DNA of 64,000 nucleotides, from NCBI RefSeq assembly GCF_014650455.1, contig NZ_BMUZ01000002.1, positions 532,595 through 596,594 on the forward strand. The letters run 5' to 3'. The DNA comes from Streptomyces xanthochromogenes. Lineage in GTDB: Bacteria > Actinomycetota > Actinomycetes > Streptomycetales > Streptomycetaceae. A program made the translations under genes and the position numbers. Below the pieces are notes generated by a model. It had not been told where the DNA came from. It worked only from the letters and a program-made list of their open reading frames with translations, and ran no database searches. Positions 42,041 through 50,479 of the stretch are shown in pieces. Within the stretch, counting starts at the first letter, position 1, and each line of letters starts with the position of its first letter.

Positions 42041-42826
42041 TCAGTACTTGGGGCCTATGTGCTGGTCCATGAGGGCGACGGATGCCTTACGGGCGATGGA
42101 GATGTTCTGGGCGCCTCCACCCCGGCGCGCGGACCGCCACTCCACACCGGCACGGTCGAGGGCGCCGGTGAACAGGCTCACGATGTCGGTGGACGTGTTG
42201 GTGAAGAAGTACCGCGGGTACTCGTAGCGCTTCCGTTCACCGCCGACGAGCTTCTCGGTCCAGTTGACGATCCGGCAGCCGTCGGAGTGGACGAGCCCGC
42301 GGATGAAATCCCAGGGGTGAGCGTTGACCATGGCCTGCTGCCAGGGTTCGAGGGCGATGCGCCGCTCGTGCTTCTTGCCCGGGCCGTGCTGAGGAAACAG
42401 GCAGGGCCAGTGGCGGTCGTAACTGGTCACGGACACGTACCCCTGCCTCTGCAGTTTGTACACGCCGCTCTCCGGTCGTACGGCCTTGATCGCGGTCCGG
42501 CACGCCTCGATGAGACCCGGCCACGCGTCGGCGCACGCGATGCGCAGGTAGTGGCCGACGCCGCGCGGGTGCGCGCTGATGCAGCCATCGCCGAGGTAGA
42601 GACCGAGGAGATAGGCATACGCGGCAGCGTCGTCCGGAACGCCCGTGTCAGGGCGGCATCTTGGGCACGGGTTGGCATTGCCCAGCAGGCGGGGGAGCGG
42701 CTCGATACGGGTCTGCCAGGCGCGGATCGCCGCGCGGGATATGCCGGTCTGCTTGCTGACGGAGTTCAGGCTGTAGCCGCTGGCCACCAGGGCGAGGGCG
42801 CGCTTTCGGACGTCGCTTCCGTACAT
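42041..42826 (-). CDS. HTH protein with two LAGLIDADG-like motifs
   Basis: 261 aa from ATG 42826; in-frame GTGs at 42850 and 42883 are alternatives. Residues 1-40 are an Hin/IS630-like helix-turn-helix (YGSDVRKRALALVASGYSLNSVSKQTGISRAAIRAWQ). CPRC follows. Two LAGLIDADG-like helices are visible: YLLGLYLGDGCIS and DFIRGLVHSDGCRIV, each with the acidic residue expected in a homing nuclease. Such proteins are widespread in actinomycetes, often beside tRNA genes, and are annotated as regulators; nuclease activity has not been shown to my knowledge. It sits next to an unusual tRNA. Function uncertain. Confidence 0.65.
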   Translation of the reverse strand: MYGSDVRKRALALVASGYSLNSVSKQTGISRAAIRAWQTRIEPLPRLLGNANPCPRCRPDTGVPDDAAAYAYLLGLYLGDGCISAHPRGVGHYLRIACADAWPGLIEACRTAIKAVRPESGVYKLQRQGYVSVTSYDRHWPCLFPQHGPGKKHERRIALEPWQQAMVNAHPWDFIRGLVHSDGCRIVNWTEKLVGGERKRYEYPRYFFTNTSTDIVSLFTGALDRAGVEWRSARRGGGAQNISIARKASVALMDQHIGPKY

Positions 42827-42871
42827 GCGTACGAGCTTGGCGAGGTGCACTCCATTTGAGCGCCCGGAAAG

Positions 42872-42885
42872 GTGTGAATTCACAC
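42872..42885. promoter_or_regulatory. 14-bp perfect palindrome before the HTH/LAGLIDADG-like gene
   Basis: GTGTGAATTCACAC is fully symmetric and overlaps the farthest upstream candidate start codon, which supports the downstream starts. Likely an operator for that protein or another regulator. Confidence 0.5.
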
Positions 42886-42936
42886 GGGCGAGTGAAGATC
42901 ACGTTTTTGCCGGTGACCTTCGAAAGGAAGGAAAAG

Positions 42937-43011
42937 TGCCCCAGGTGGGATTCGAACCCACACTGTCCGCTGTTTGAGAGCGGCCTCTCTGACCAGTTGG
43001 AGTACTGGGGC
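42937..43011 (-). tRNA. tRNA with anticodon CAA (Leu) but class I shape
   Basis: 75 nt on the minus strand, CCA not encoded. Acceptor GCCCCAG pairs with CTGGGGC; T arm GTGGG-TTCGAAT-CCCAC is perfect; anticodon stem CCGCT/AGCGG encloses the loop CTCAAAC, giving anticodon CAA for UUG (Leu). The variable region is only about five nt (ACAGT), whereas leucine tRNAs normally have a long variable arm. The fold is otherwise sound, so the gene is probably real. Confidence 0.9.
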
Positions 43012-43110
43012 CTTGGAAAGCAAGGTGCATGATGACCCTGCGTGCCCCCACCATACCGCAGCTAGGTACGCTCAGGGGAAGCAGTACTTGCCTTAAAACG
43101 AGGAGCCCCC

Positions 43111-43764
43111 GTGACCGCCCCCGAGTCGCCCCAGCCCACCGCAGACGACGACGCGACGCACGTCCCGCCGATGACGACTCGCGTCGTCATCGCCGAGGAC
43201 GAGGCCCTCATTCGTCTCGACCTCAAGGAGATGCTCGAAGAAGAGGGCTACGCGGTCGTCGGCGAGGCCGGTGACGGGCAGAAGGCCGTCGAGCTGGCCC
43301 GGGAGCACCAGCCGGATCTGGTGATCCTGGATGTGAAGATGCCGGTGTTGGACGGGATCTCCGCGGCGGAGTTGATCGCGAAGGAGTCGATCGCTCCGGT
43401 GTTGATGCTGACGGCGTTCAGCCAGCGGGATCTGGTGGAGCGGGCGCGGGACGCCGGTGCGATGGCGTATCTGGTGAAGCCGTTCTCGAAGAGTGATGTG
43501 GTGCCGGCGATCGAGATGGCGGTGTCGCGGTTCACGGAGTTGAGGGCGCTGGAGCGGGAGGTCGCGGACCTTTCGCAGCGTCTGGAGACGCGCAAGCTGG
43601 TGGACCGGGCGAAGTCGGTGTTGCAGACGCAGTACGGGTTGTCGGAGCCGGCGGCGTTCCGTTGGATTCAGAAGACGTCGATGGATCGTCGGATGTCGAT
43701 GCAGCAGGTGGCCGAGGCGGTTATTGAGGACGCCGAGGAGAAGAAGGCGGCCAAGGGGGAGTAG
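43111..43764 (+). CDS. pdtaR: ANTAR-domain response regulator (PdtaR-type)
   Basis: 217 aa, GTG 43111 after GAGGAG. Receiver domain with phosphoacceptor Asp74 (VILDVKMPVLDG), Lys in YLVKPFSK, then a C-terminal ANTAR RNA-binding domain (ETRKLVDRAKSVLQTQYGLSEPAAFRWIQKTSMDRRMSMQQVAEAVIE). PdtaR of mycobacteria is an antiterminator controlled by the kinase PdtaS. No partner kinase in this window. The conserved position beside pyk and the liv operon is common in Streptomyces. Codon third positions change near 43,270 from C-ending to G-ending. Confidence 0.93.
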   Translation: MTAPESPQPTADDDATHVPPMTTRVVIAEDEALIRLDLKEMLEEEGYAVVGEAGDGQKAVELAREHQPDLVILDVKMPVLDGISAAELIAKESIAPVLMLTAFSQRDLVERARDAGAMAYLVKPFSKSDVVPAIEMAVSRFTELRALEREVADLSQRLETRKLVDRAKSVLQTQYGLSEPAAFRWIQKTSMDRRMSMQQVAEAVIEDAEEKKAAKGE

Positions 43765-43800
43765 TTCCCGACGCGCACGCAATTCGACGCGCACGCAAAG

Positions 43801-43840
43801 GGCCCGCATCCGGAGGCAGTTCCGGGTGCGGGCCGCTTTT
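43801..43840 (+). terminator. Rho-independent terminator of pdtaR
   Basis: GGCCCGCATCCGGA (43801-43814) pairs with TCCGGGTGCGGGCC (43821-43834) with one wobble pair, followed by GCTTTT. A direct repeat GACGCGCACGCAA occurs twice just before it (about 43770-43798). It also lies near the end of livF on the other strand. Confidence 0.8.
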
Positions 43841-43854
43841 GTGTGGTGCGGGGT

Positions 43855-44571
43855 TCAGTCTTCGCCGAGGTAGGCCTTGCGGACTGATTCGTCGTGGAGG
43901 AGGTCTTGTCCGGTGCCGGAGAGGACGATTTTGCCGATTTCCATGACGTGGCCCTGGTCGGCGAGGGAGAGCGCGGCTTGGGCGTTCTGTTCGACGAGCA
44001 GGATGGTGGTGCCTTGGGCTTTGAGTTCGGTGATGGTGGCCATGATTTTCTGCATCATGATCGGGGAGAGGCCCATGGAGGGTTCGTCGAGCATGAGGAG
44101 TTTGGGCTGGGACATGAGGGCGCGGCCCATGGCGAGCATTTGTTGTTCGCCGCCGGAGAGGGTGCCGGCTGCTTGTTTGCGGCGTTCTCCGAGGATGGGG
44201 AAGAGGTCGTAGGCGCGTTGGATGTCTTTTTCGATGCCGGTTTTGTCGTCGCGGAGGTAGGCGCCGAGGCGGAGGTTGTCCTCGATGGTCATGCGGGGGA
44301 AGATGTGGCGGCCTTCGGGGGAGTGGGCCATTCCGAGGGCGACGATTTTGTGTGCGGGGACGTTTTTGAGGGGTTTGCCGTCGAATTTTATGGTTCCGGC
44401 GAGGGGTTCGAGGAGGCCGGAGAGGGTGCGCAGGGTGGTGGTTTTTCCGGCGCCGTTGGTGCCGATGAGGGTGACGACTTGTCCTGCTTCGACGCTGAAG
44501 GAGATGCCTTTTACGGCTTCGATTTTGCCGTAGGCGACCCGGAGGTCCTCGACTTCGAGGAGTGCGGTCAC
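43855..44571 (-). CDS. livF: Branched-chain amino acid ABC transporter ATPase LivF
   Basis: 238 aa. Walker A GTNGAGKTT, LSGGEQQMLAMGRAL signature and LLMLDEPSMGL Walker B; the SPEGRHIFPRMTIEDNL segment is LivF-typical. One of two ATPases powering LivH-LivM. Its ATG overlaps the LivG stop by 4 bp. Last gene of the livKHMGF operon. In the typical system it imports leucine, isoleucine and valine. Top-strand base composition is notably G/T-rich here. Confidence 0.93.
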   Translation of the reverse strand: MTALLEVEDLRVAYGKIEAVKGISFSVEAGQVVTLIGTNGAGKTTTLRTLSGLLEPLAGTIKFDGKPLKNVPAHKIVALGMAHSPEGRHIFPRMTIEDNLRLGAYLRDDKTGIEKDIQRAYDLFPILGERRKQAAGTLSGGEQQMLAMGRALMSQPKLLMLDEPSMGLSPIMMQKIMATITELKAQGTTILLVEQNAQAALSLADQGHVMEIGKIVLSGTGQDLLHDESVRKAYLGED

Positions 44572-45437
44572 TGGGTGTCTCCCTCGGTGCTGGTGGTGCT
44601 CTGCGCCGTTTCGGCGGCTTCTACTTCGGCGAGTTCTTCGTCTCCGGGGGCGCCTTCGAAGGGGGTGCCGAGGTAGGCGGCGATGACGCGTTCGTCGGCT
44701 TGGACGATGTCGGGGGTGCCTTCGACGAGTTTTTCGCCTTGGACGAGGACGGAGACGCGGTCGCAGAGGTTCATGATGAAGCGCATGTCGTGCTCGATGA
44801 CGAGGACGGCGATGCCTTGGTCGCGGATGGCGAAGATGAGTTCTTCGGCGGCGCGGGTTTCTTGGGGGTTCATGCCGGCGGTGGGCTCGTCGAGGAGGAG
44901 GAGTCCGGGTTCGCTGGCGAGGGCTCGGGCGATTTCGAGTTTGCGTTGTTCGCCGTAGGGGAGGTTGCGGGAGAGGTGGTCGGCTTTGTCGGCGAGTCCT
45001 GTGAATTCCAGGAGTTCCATGGCGCGTTCGCGGGATGCGTTTTCTGCTTTTTTGAATCCGGGGAGGCGCAGGAGTGCGGACCAGAGGCCTTCTTTGGTGC
45101 GGGTGTGGCGGCCGACGAGGACGTTTTCCAGGACGGTCATGTTGGGGAAGAGGCGGATGTTCTGGAAGGTGCGGGCGACGCCGGCTTGGGTGACGAGGTG
45201 GGGTTTGGGGGGTAGGACGGTGCCTTTGTAGGTGACTTTTCCTTCGGTGGGGACGTACAGGCCGGTGAGGCAGTTGAAGAAGGTGGTTTTGCCTGCGCCG
45301 TTGGGTCCGATGAGGCCGATGATTTCGCCGCTGTTGACGGTGAGGTCGACGTTTCGTACGGCGGTGAGGCCGCCGAATCGCATGGTGACGCCGCTGGCGT
45401 GGAGGACGGTGTTGGGTGTGGTGGTCATGCTGGTCAC
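44568..45437 (-). CDS. livG: Branched-chain amino acid ABC transporter ATPase LivG
   Basis: 289 aa from GTG 45437, which overlaps the livM stop (GTGA), or 286 aa from ATG 45428. GPNGAGKTTFFNCLTGLY Walker A, GVARTFQNIRLFPNMTV Q-loop, LPYGEQRKLEIARAL signature, LLLLDEPTAGMNP Walker B. A 30-residue acidic C-terminal tail follows (EGAPGDEELAEVEAAE). Pairs with LivF. Confidence 0.92.
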   Translation of the reverse strand: MTSMTTTPNTVLHASGVTMRFGGLTAVRNVDLTVNSGEIIGLIGPNGAGKTTFFNCLTGLYVPTEGKVTYKGTVLPPKPHLVTQAGVARTFQNIRLFPNMTVLENVLVGRHTRTKEGLWSALLRLPGFKKAENASRERAMELLEFTGLADKADHLSRNLPYGEQRKLEIARALASEPGLLLLDEPTAGMNPQETRAAEELIFAIRDQGIAVLVIEHDMRFIMNLCDRVSVLVQGEKLVEGTPDIVQADERVIAAYLGTPFEGAPGDEELAEVEAAETAQSTTSTEGDTQ

Positions 45438-47236
45438 GCCCCCGCCTTGGTGACGCCGACGGGTGTGTCGGTGAGGCTTGTTTCGGGTGTGTCGAGTTGG
45501 CCGGTCTCGTGGAATTCGAGCTTTTTCCTGCGGTCGGCGATGATGCCTTCGGGGCGCAGGCGCATGAGGACGATGAGGGCTACTCCGAAGAGGAGGAGCT
45601 GGTAGTCCTGCATGAATTGGAGTTTGGCCGGGATGAGGTAGAGGAGGGCTGCGCCGATGAGGGGTCCGCTCATGGTTCCCATGCCGCCGAGGATGACGGC
45701 GGCGAGGAGGAAGGCGGAGTTGGGGGGTACGGAGCCGGCGAATTGGTACTGCTCGGGGGTGACGGTGCTGGTGAGGTGGCCTTGTACGGTGCCGGCGAGT
45801 CCGGCGAGGGTGGCGCCGAGTGCGAAGGCGATGAGTTTGACGCGGAAGCCGTTGATGCCCATGGCGGTGGCGGCGGTTTCGTCTTCGCGGATGGCGACCC
45901 AGGCGCGGCCGATGCGGCTGTCGGCGCTGCGGCGGAAGACGGTGACGACGACGAGGGTGATGACGAGCATCAGCAGGTAGTAGTTGCCGGGTTTGCCGAG
46001 GGTGAAGCCGGCGATGTCGTGGCTGATGCCGAGGTCCCATCCGAAGATGGTGATGTCGGGGATGGCGGGGATGCCGCGGGAGCCGTTGGTGACGTTGGGT
46101 CCGCTGTTCCCGTTGAGGTTGTTCATGGTGATGCGGAAGATCTCGCCGAAGCCGAGGGTGACGATGGCGAGGTAGTCGCCGCGTAGGCGCAGGGTGGGGG
46201 CGCCGATGAGGACGCCGAAGACGAGGGATGCGCCGGCGCCGACGAGGATGGCGGCCCAGAAGGGGAAGTGGACGCCGAGGCTGGAGGTGCTTGCGCCGGA
46301 GACGAGGGCTGCGGCGTAGGCGCCGACGCCGAGGAAGGCGACGTAGCCGAGGTCGAGGAGGCCGGCGAGGCCGACGACGACGTTGAGGCCGAGGGCGACG
46401 GTGGCGAAGATGAGGATGTTGGCGCCGATGAGGGCGTATTCGTCGCTGGATTGGGTGAAGGGGAAGCAGATCGCGGCGACGAAGGCGGCGCTGAGGGTGA
46501 CGGTGCGGTGTTGTGCGGTGAGTGCGGAGAGGCGGGTGAGGAGGCCTGCTTGGGTGAGGGCGGCGAAGGTGAAGCCGGCGGTGATGAGGAAGCCGATGAA
46601 CAGTTCGGTGTAGGCGGTGTCGATGCCGTAGGCGAAGACGTAGAGGCCGATGGCGAAGGCGGCGACGATGATGAGGATGCCGGCCCAGTCGGGGATGTTT
46701 GTGGCGGGGCGGGGGCTGGGGGCGGCGAGGGTATGGCGGATGCGTCGCCAGGTGTTGTCGCCGGTGGTGTCGGTGCCGGGGGTGTCGCCGGGGAGGGCGA
46801 AGGCGGCGATGAGGGCGATGAGGGCGCCGATGCCGGAGATGTAGGCGCCGGGTTCGAGGTTGACGATGCCGCCGAGTTCGTCGGATATGGCGCCGAGGGT
46901 GTAGCCGGTGGTGCCGAAGGTGGCGAGGGCGAGGAGGCGCAGGGGGGCGTTGGTGCCTGCGGGGGTGAGCCAGCGTAGTCCTGGGACGCCGTAGGCGGAG
47001 AGGGCGAAGAGGAGGGTGAGGGCGGCGGCGGTGAGGGTGAGGAGTTGGAGGCCGCCGGGGTAGCCGTCGACGGTGAGGTCGCCGGGGAAGTCGCTGGTCC
47101 AGGTCCAGGCCATGAAGGTGCCGATGAGGGCGATGGCGGCGCCGGCGGTGACGGTGTGCCGGGCGAGGCTGGTGGGCAGCGGGATGAGCGGGGTGCCGCT
47201 GTCGCGGTGGGTGGTGTTGGTGGTCATGGTGTTCAC
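45434..47236 (-). CDS. livM: Branched-chain amino acid ABC transporter permease LivM, N-terminally extended
   Basis: 600 aa from GTG 47236 (overlaps livH stop) or 597 aa from ATG 47227; usual LivM is about 320-430 aa. The C-terminal 320 residues are canonical: NILIFATVALGLNVVVGLAGLLDLGYVAFLGVGAYAAAL, LRLRGDYLAIVTLGFGEIFR, and the EAA-like IREDETAATAMGINGFRVKL. The first 250 residues add about five more hydrophobic segments (e.g. AGAAIALIGTFMAW, LQLLTLTAAALTLLFAL). Possibly a fused membrane module, common in Streptomyces LivM. Function of the extension unknown. Confidence 0.9.
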   Translation of the reverse strand: MNTMTTNTTHRDSGTPLIPLPTSLARHTVTAGAAIALIGTFMAWTWTSDFPGDLTVDGYPGGLQLLTLTAAALTLLFALSAYGVPGLRWLTPAGTNAPLRLLALATFGTTGYTLGAISDELGGIVNLEPGAYISGIGALIALIAAFALPGDTPGTDTTGDNTWRRIRHTLAAPSPRPATNIPDWAGILIIVAAFAIGLYVFAYGIDTAYTELFIGFLITAGFTFAALTQAGLLTRLSALTAQHRTVTLSAAFVAAICFPFTQSSDEYALIGANILIFATVALGLNVVVGLAGLLDLGYVAFLGVGAYAAALVSGASTSSLGVHFPFWAAILVGAGASLVFGVLIGAPTLRLRGDYLAIVTLGFGEIFRITMNNLNGNSGPNVTNGSRGIPAIPDITIFGWDLGISHDIAGFTLGKPGNYYLLMLVITLVVVTVFRRSADSRIGRAWVAIREDETAATAMGINGFRVKLIAFALGATLAGLAGTVQGHLTSTVTPEQYQFAGSVPPNSAFLLAAVILGGMGTMSGPLIGAALLYLIPAKLQFMQDYQLLLFGVALIVLMRLRPEGIIADRRKKLEFHETGQLDTPETSLTDTPVGVTKAGA

Positions 47237-48162
47237 GCCCTGTCCGCGACGCGTTCGCCGAGCAACCCTTGGGGTCGCACGAGGAGGACGACGATGAGCA
47301 GGACGAAGGCCCATACGTCCTTCCAGGCGCCGCCGCCGAAGAGTTCCATGCTGGGGATGTTGCCGACGTAGCCGACGGCGAGGGCTTCGGCGAGGCCGAG
47401 GACGATGCCGCCGAGCATGGCTCCGTAGATGTTGCCGATGCCGCCGAGTACGGCTGCGGTGAAGGCTTTGAGGCCCATGATGAAGCCCATGCGGAAGCCG
47501 ACTTGGCCGTTGTGGAGGCCGTAGCCGACGGCGGCGATGGCGGCGAACGCGGCGCCGATGGCGAAGGCCATGACGATGATGCGGTCGGTGTTGATGCCCA
47601 TGAGTTTGGCGGTGTCGGGGTCCTGGGCGGTGGCCTGCATGCCGCGGCCGGTGCGGGTCTTGGTGACGTAGAACCCGAGGGCGATCATGCAGACGGGGGC
47701 GGCGATGAGGATGAAGAGGTCGCCGCGCTGGATGTTGGCGCCGAGGACGTGGAAGGGGGCACCGTCGAACTGGGGGAAGGAGCGGTCCTTCTTGGCGTCG
47801 GGGTACCACTTCCATACGGCCTGCTGGAGGGCGAGGGAGAGGCCGATGGCGGTGATGAGGGGGGCCAGGCGGGGCGCGTTGCGCAGGGGCCGGTAGGCGA
47901 AGCGTTCGGCGGCGGTGGCGACGAGTACGGAGACGATGACGCCGCCGATGATCATGAGGGGGATGGCGGCGAGGAGGGAGAAGCCTGAGGGGAGTGCGAG
48001 GAAGACGGTGAGAGCCCCGAAGCCCCCGACCATGAATATCTCGCCGTGGGCGAAGTTGATGAGCTGGACAATGCCGTAGACCATCGTGTAGCCGATCGCG
48101 ATCAGTCCGTACATCGCGCCGAGGATGAGTCCATTGGCCAGCTGTTGCGGCAGTTCGTGCAC
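47233..48162 (-). CDS. livH: Branched-chain amino acid ABC transporter permease LivH
   Basis: 309 aa, ATG 48162. LANGLILGAMYGLIAIGYTMVYGIVQLINFAHGEIFMVGGF is the LivH signature; about eight hydrophobic segments. It forms the translocation pore with LivM. A perfect 15-bp hairpin separates it from livK upstream. Confidence 0.93.
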   Translation of the reverse strand: MHELPQQLANGLILGAMYGLIAIGYTMVYGIVQLINFAHGEIFMVGGFGALTVFLALPSGFSLLAAIPLMIIGGVIVSVLVATAAERFAYRPLRNAPRLAPLITAIGLSLALQQAVWKWYPDAKKDRSFPQFDGAPFHVLGANIQRGDLFILIAAPVCMIALGFYVTKTRTGRGMQATAQDPDTAKLMGINTDRIIVMAFAIGAAFAAIAAVGYGLHNGQVGFRMGFIMGLKAFTAAVLGGIGNIYGAMLGGIVLGLAEALAVGYVGNIPSMELFGGGAWKDVWAFVLLIVVLLVRPQGLLGERVADRA

Positions 48163-48194
48163 CGCGGGGCCTCCGTGAAGTGATCGGATATGGC

Positions 48195-48229
48195 ACCGCG
48201 CGGGAGCGCTGGTGGCGCTCCCGCGCGGT
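48195..48229 (-). terminator. Intercistronic hairpin between livK and livH
   Basis: ACCGCGCGGGAGCGC (48195-48209) pairs perfectly with GCGCTCCCGCGCGGT (48215-48229) over a 5-nt loop. On the livK transcript it follows the livK stop by about 30 nt and precedes livH. No U-run follows, so partial termination or 3'-end stabilisation of livK mRNA is likely, giving more binding protein than permease. Confidence 0.75.
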
Positions 48230-48260
48230 CCTTGTGTGCGTGTGGCGGGATGTCGCCGGG

Positions 48261-49493
48261 TTACGGCTTGTAGGCCTCGCTGAGCTCGGGCTTCCAGGCG
48301 CCGTCGGTGACCTTGTAGGCGGTCATCATGGTGTTGGTGGTGTCGCCGTACTGGTCGAAGGAGACGGGGCCGGTGACGCCGTCGAACTTGACCTTGCCGA
48401 CGGCGTCGAGGACCTTGGCGCGCAGGTCGCCGCTGGGGAGCTTGCCGCTGTTGGCGGTGACGACGTCCTTGACGGCCTGGATGATGGCCCAGGTGGCGTC
48501 GTAGGTGCCGCCCCCGTAGGCCTCGTAGGCGTCCTTGTAGCCGGCCGTCTTGTAGTTGGCGATGAAGCTCTTGGCGGAGTCGAGCTGTTCGACGGGCTTG
48601 CCGACGGAGGTGGCGAGGTCGCCGTTGGCCTTCTTGTTGAGCTTGATGAAGTCGGCGCTGTAGATGCCGTCGCCGCCCATGAGCGGGATGTTGGTGCCGC
48701 TGTCCTTGAGCTGCTGGCTCAGGGGGCCGGCTGCGGGGTATTCGCCGCCGTAGTAGAGGGCCTTGGCTCCGGTGGTCTTGACCTTGGCGACGATGGCGTT
48801 GAAGTCGCGGTCGTCGGGGTTGATGTGGTCGGAGCCGACGATCTTGCCGCCGAGTTTGGTGAAGGTGTCCTTGAAGGACGCGGCGAGGCCGGCGCCGTAG
48901 GTCTTCTGGTCGTCGATGAGGTAGACCGTGTCGATCTTGGCGTTCTTGAACAGGTAGTTGGCGGCGAAGGCGCCCTGGATCTGGTCGGTGGTGGCGGTGC
49001 GGAAGAAGGTCTTGTAGGGGCGGACCTTGTTGCCGGTCTTCCAGCCGTCGCCCTGGGTCAGTTCGGTGCCGGTGTTGGCGGGGGATATCTGGGTGAGCCC
49101 GGCGTCGTTCAGCGGCTTCTGCATGGACTGCGAGACGCTGGAGTTCAGGGGGCCGACGACGCCGACGACGGTCTTGTCGCCGATGAACTTGGTGGCGTTC
49201 TGCTGGCCGACGGACGGCTGGGCCTGGTCGTCGAGCGGCTGGGTCTTGAACTCGACGCCGGGGACGAGGTTCTGCTTGTTCGCCGTCTGGGCGGCGAGGT
49301 CGGCGGAGTTCTTGATGCCGAGGCCGAGGGCGGACAGGTCACCCGTGAGGGGTGCGTCTACGCCGATGACGACGGTCTGCTTCTTGCCGCTGCTGTCGTC
49401 GCCGCCGCTTTTGTCGCGCGAACCACAGGCGGTGAGTGTGAGTGCACCTGTGGTGAGCACTGTAGTGAGGATGAGCAAGGAACGGTGTCGCAC
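48261..49493 (-). CDS. livK: Branched-chain amino acid binding lipoprotein LivK
   Basis: 410 aa from GTG 49493 (AAAGGA upstream). Lipobox LTLTAC with Cys23. Type I periplasmic-binding fold: TVVIGVDAPLTGDLSALGLGIKNSADLA, VVGVVGPLNSSVSQSM, DTVYLIDDQKTYGAGLAASF and DGVTGPVSFDQYGDT. Captures leucine, isoleucine or valine (related proteins bind other amides or amino acids). First gene of the operon, separated from livH by a hairpin. Confidence 0.92.
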   Translation of the reverse strand: MRHRSLLILTTVLTTGALTLTACGSRDKSGGDDSSGKKQTVVIGVDAPLTGDLSALGLGIKNSADLAAQTANKQNLVPGVEFKTQPLDDQAQPSVGQQNATKFIGDKTVVGVVGPLNSSVSQSMQKPLNDAGLTQISPANTGTELTQGDGWKTGNKVRPYKTFFRTATTDQIQGAFAANYLFKNAKIDTVYLIDDQKTYGAGLAASFKDTFTKLGGKIVGSDHINPDDRDFNAIVAKVKTTGAKALYYGGEYPAAGPLSQQLKDSGTNIPLMGGDGIYSADFIKLNKKANGDLATSVGKPVEQLDSAKSFIANYKTAGYKDAYEAYGGGTYDATWAIIQAVKDVVTANSGKLPSGDLRAKVLDAVGKVKFDGVTGPVSFDQYGDTTNTMMTAYKVTDGAWKPELSEAYKP

Positions 49494-49889
49494 GATGGGT
49501 CCTTTCCCTGGCGCGGCCTCCTCGTGAGTGAGGTGCCGTGTCGGTCGCCGGGCCGTACTGATCGGTAAGGGCCGTGCAGCAGTCGCACCCGGCGGCGCGG
49601 TGACTGGCCGTGACTCTAAGCGCAGCCGAGGGGGGTGGGGAGCAGCCGGGACAGGATGTGACTTTCTTGTTATGCCAAGGCCAAACCTTGGTGGTGCAGT
49701 GCGGGCAATGTGCACATTTCGGGGCGGCGGGATTTCTCGCATGATGAGAACGCCCAGTTCCGCTAAGGGGCTTGAGGGGATCATGCTGCTGACAGGCCGG
49801 GGTGCGTCCGGAAGTCGGGCACTGGCCGGGAGAGCGCTGTCCCGGGGCCGGTTCCCGCCCGCCGCGCCCCCGATGATCGTTACGCTGTG
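49494..49889. other. livK promoter region and gene-free gap
   Basis: No gene supported. The only clear structure is CCAAGG-CCAAA-CCTTGG (49675-49691), about 180 bp upstream of livK, which could be a regulator site. A convergent lipoprotein gene ends at 49890. Confidence 0.45.
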
Positions 49890-50351
49890 TTACGGCGACC
49901 CGGACGGGGTGGGCAGCTTCGTCTGCGCCCAAGGGTCGGTCGTGGGCGTCCCGTTGCGATAGCGCTCGGCGCAACCCTGCTGCGCCCGCTGCTCGATGAG
50001 CCGGTCACCGGCGGCCGCGCCGTGGGCCGCGCGCTCGGCGCGGGCCGCGGTCAGTGTCGTCAGGAGGATCGCGTTCTGCCCGTCGGACAGGCCCTTCTCC
50101 TGGTAGTCGAGCCCCGAGCCCTGCCCCTCGTCCAGCTCCTGCTTCGCCCAGTACGTGATCAGATGGGTGCACAGCTCGGCCGGTGAAGTGGCGTGCGGTG
50201 ACGGCGAGTTGGGGGTCGATGCGGTGGGGGAGGGCGCGACGTGCGGTGTGGCGTCGTCGGAGGACGAGCATCCCGCGAGGCCTCCCGCGGCGGCGAGCGC
50301 GCACACCAGCGCGATCCGTACGCGTGCCCAAGGTCGCGCTCGGGTCCTCAT
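49890..50351 (-). CDS. Putative lipoprotein
   Basis: 153 aa, ATG 50351. Signal with lipobox GLAGC, Cys28, followed by a Ser/Pro/Thr-rich spacer (30-55) and a helical domain with two cysteines (LCTHLITYWAKQELDEGQGSG and QQGCAERY). Small conserved lipoproteins of this type (about 150 aa, C..…Y…….D..Q) are frequent in Streptomyces; role unknown. Stands alone. Confidence 0.75.
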   Translation of the reverse strand: MRTRARPWARVRIALVCALAAAGGLAGCSSSDDATPHVAPSPTASTPNSPSPHATSPAELCTHLITYWAKQELDEGQGSGLDYQEKGLSDGQNAILLTTLTAARAERAAHGAAAGDRLIEQRAQQGCAERYRNGTPTTDPWAQTKLPTPSGSP

Positions 50352-50479
50352 GACTCGACGTTAGAACGCGCCCCCCGGCGTGACAATGGCCGGTGGGTCC
50401 CCGACTCACCGGCCATGCCGTCCTCAACTCGCCCGCCCGCTAACGGAATTGACCACTCCGGGGCGCGGGCGGCGAGGGC

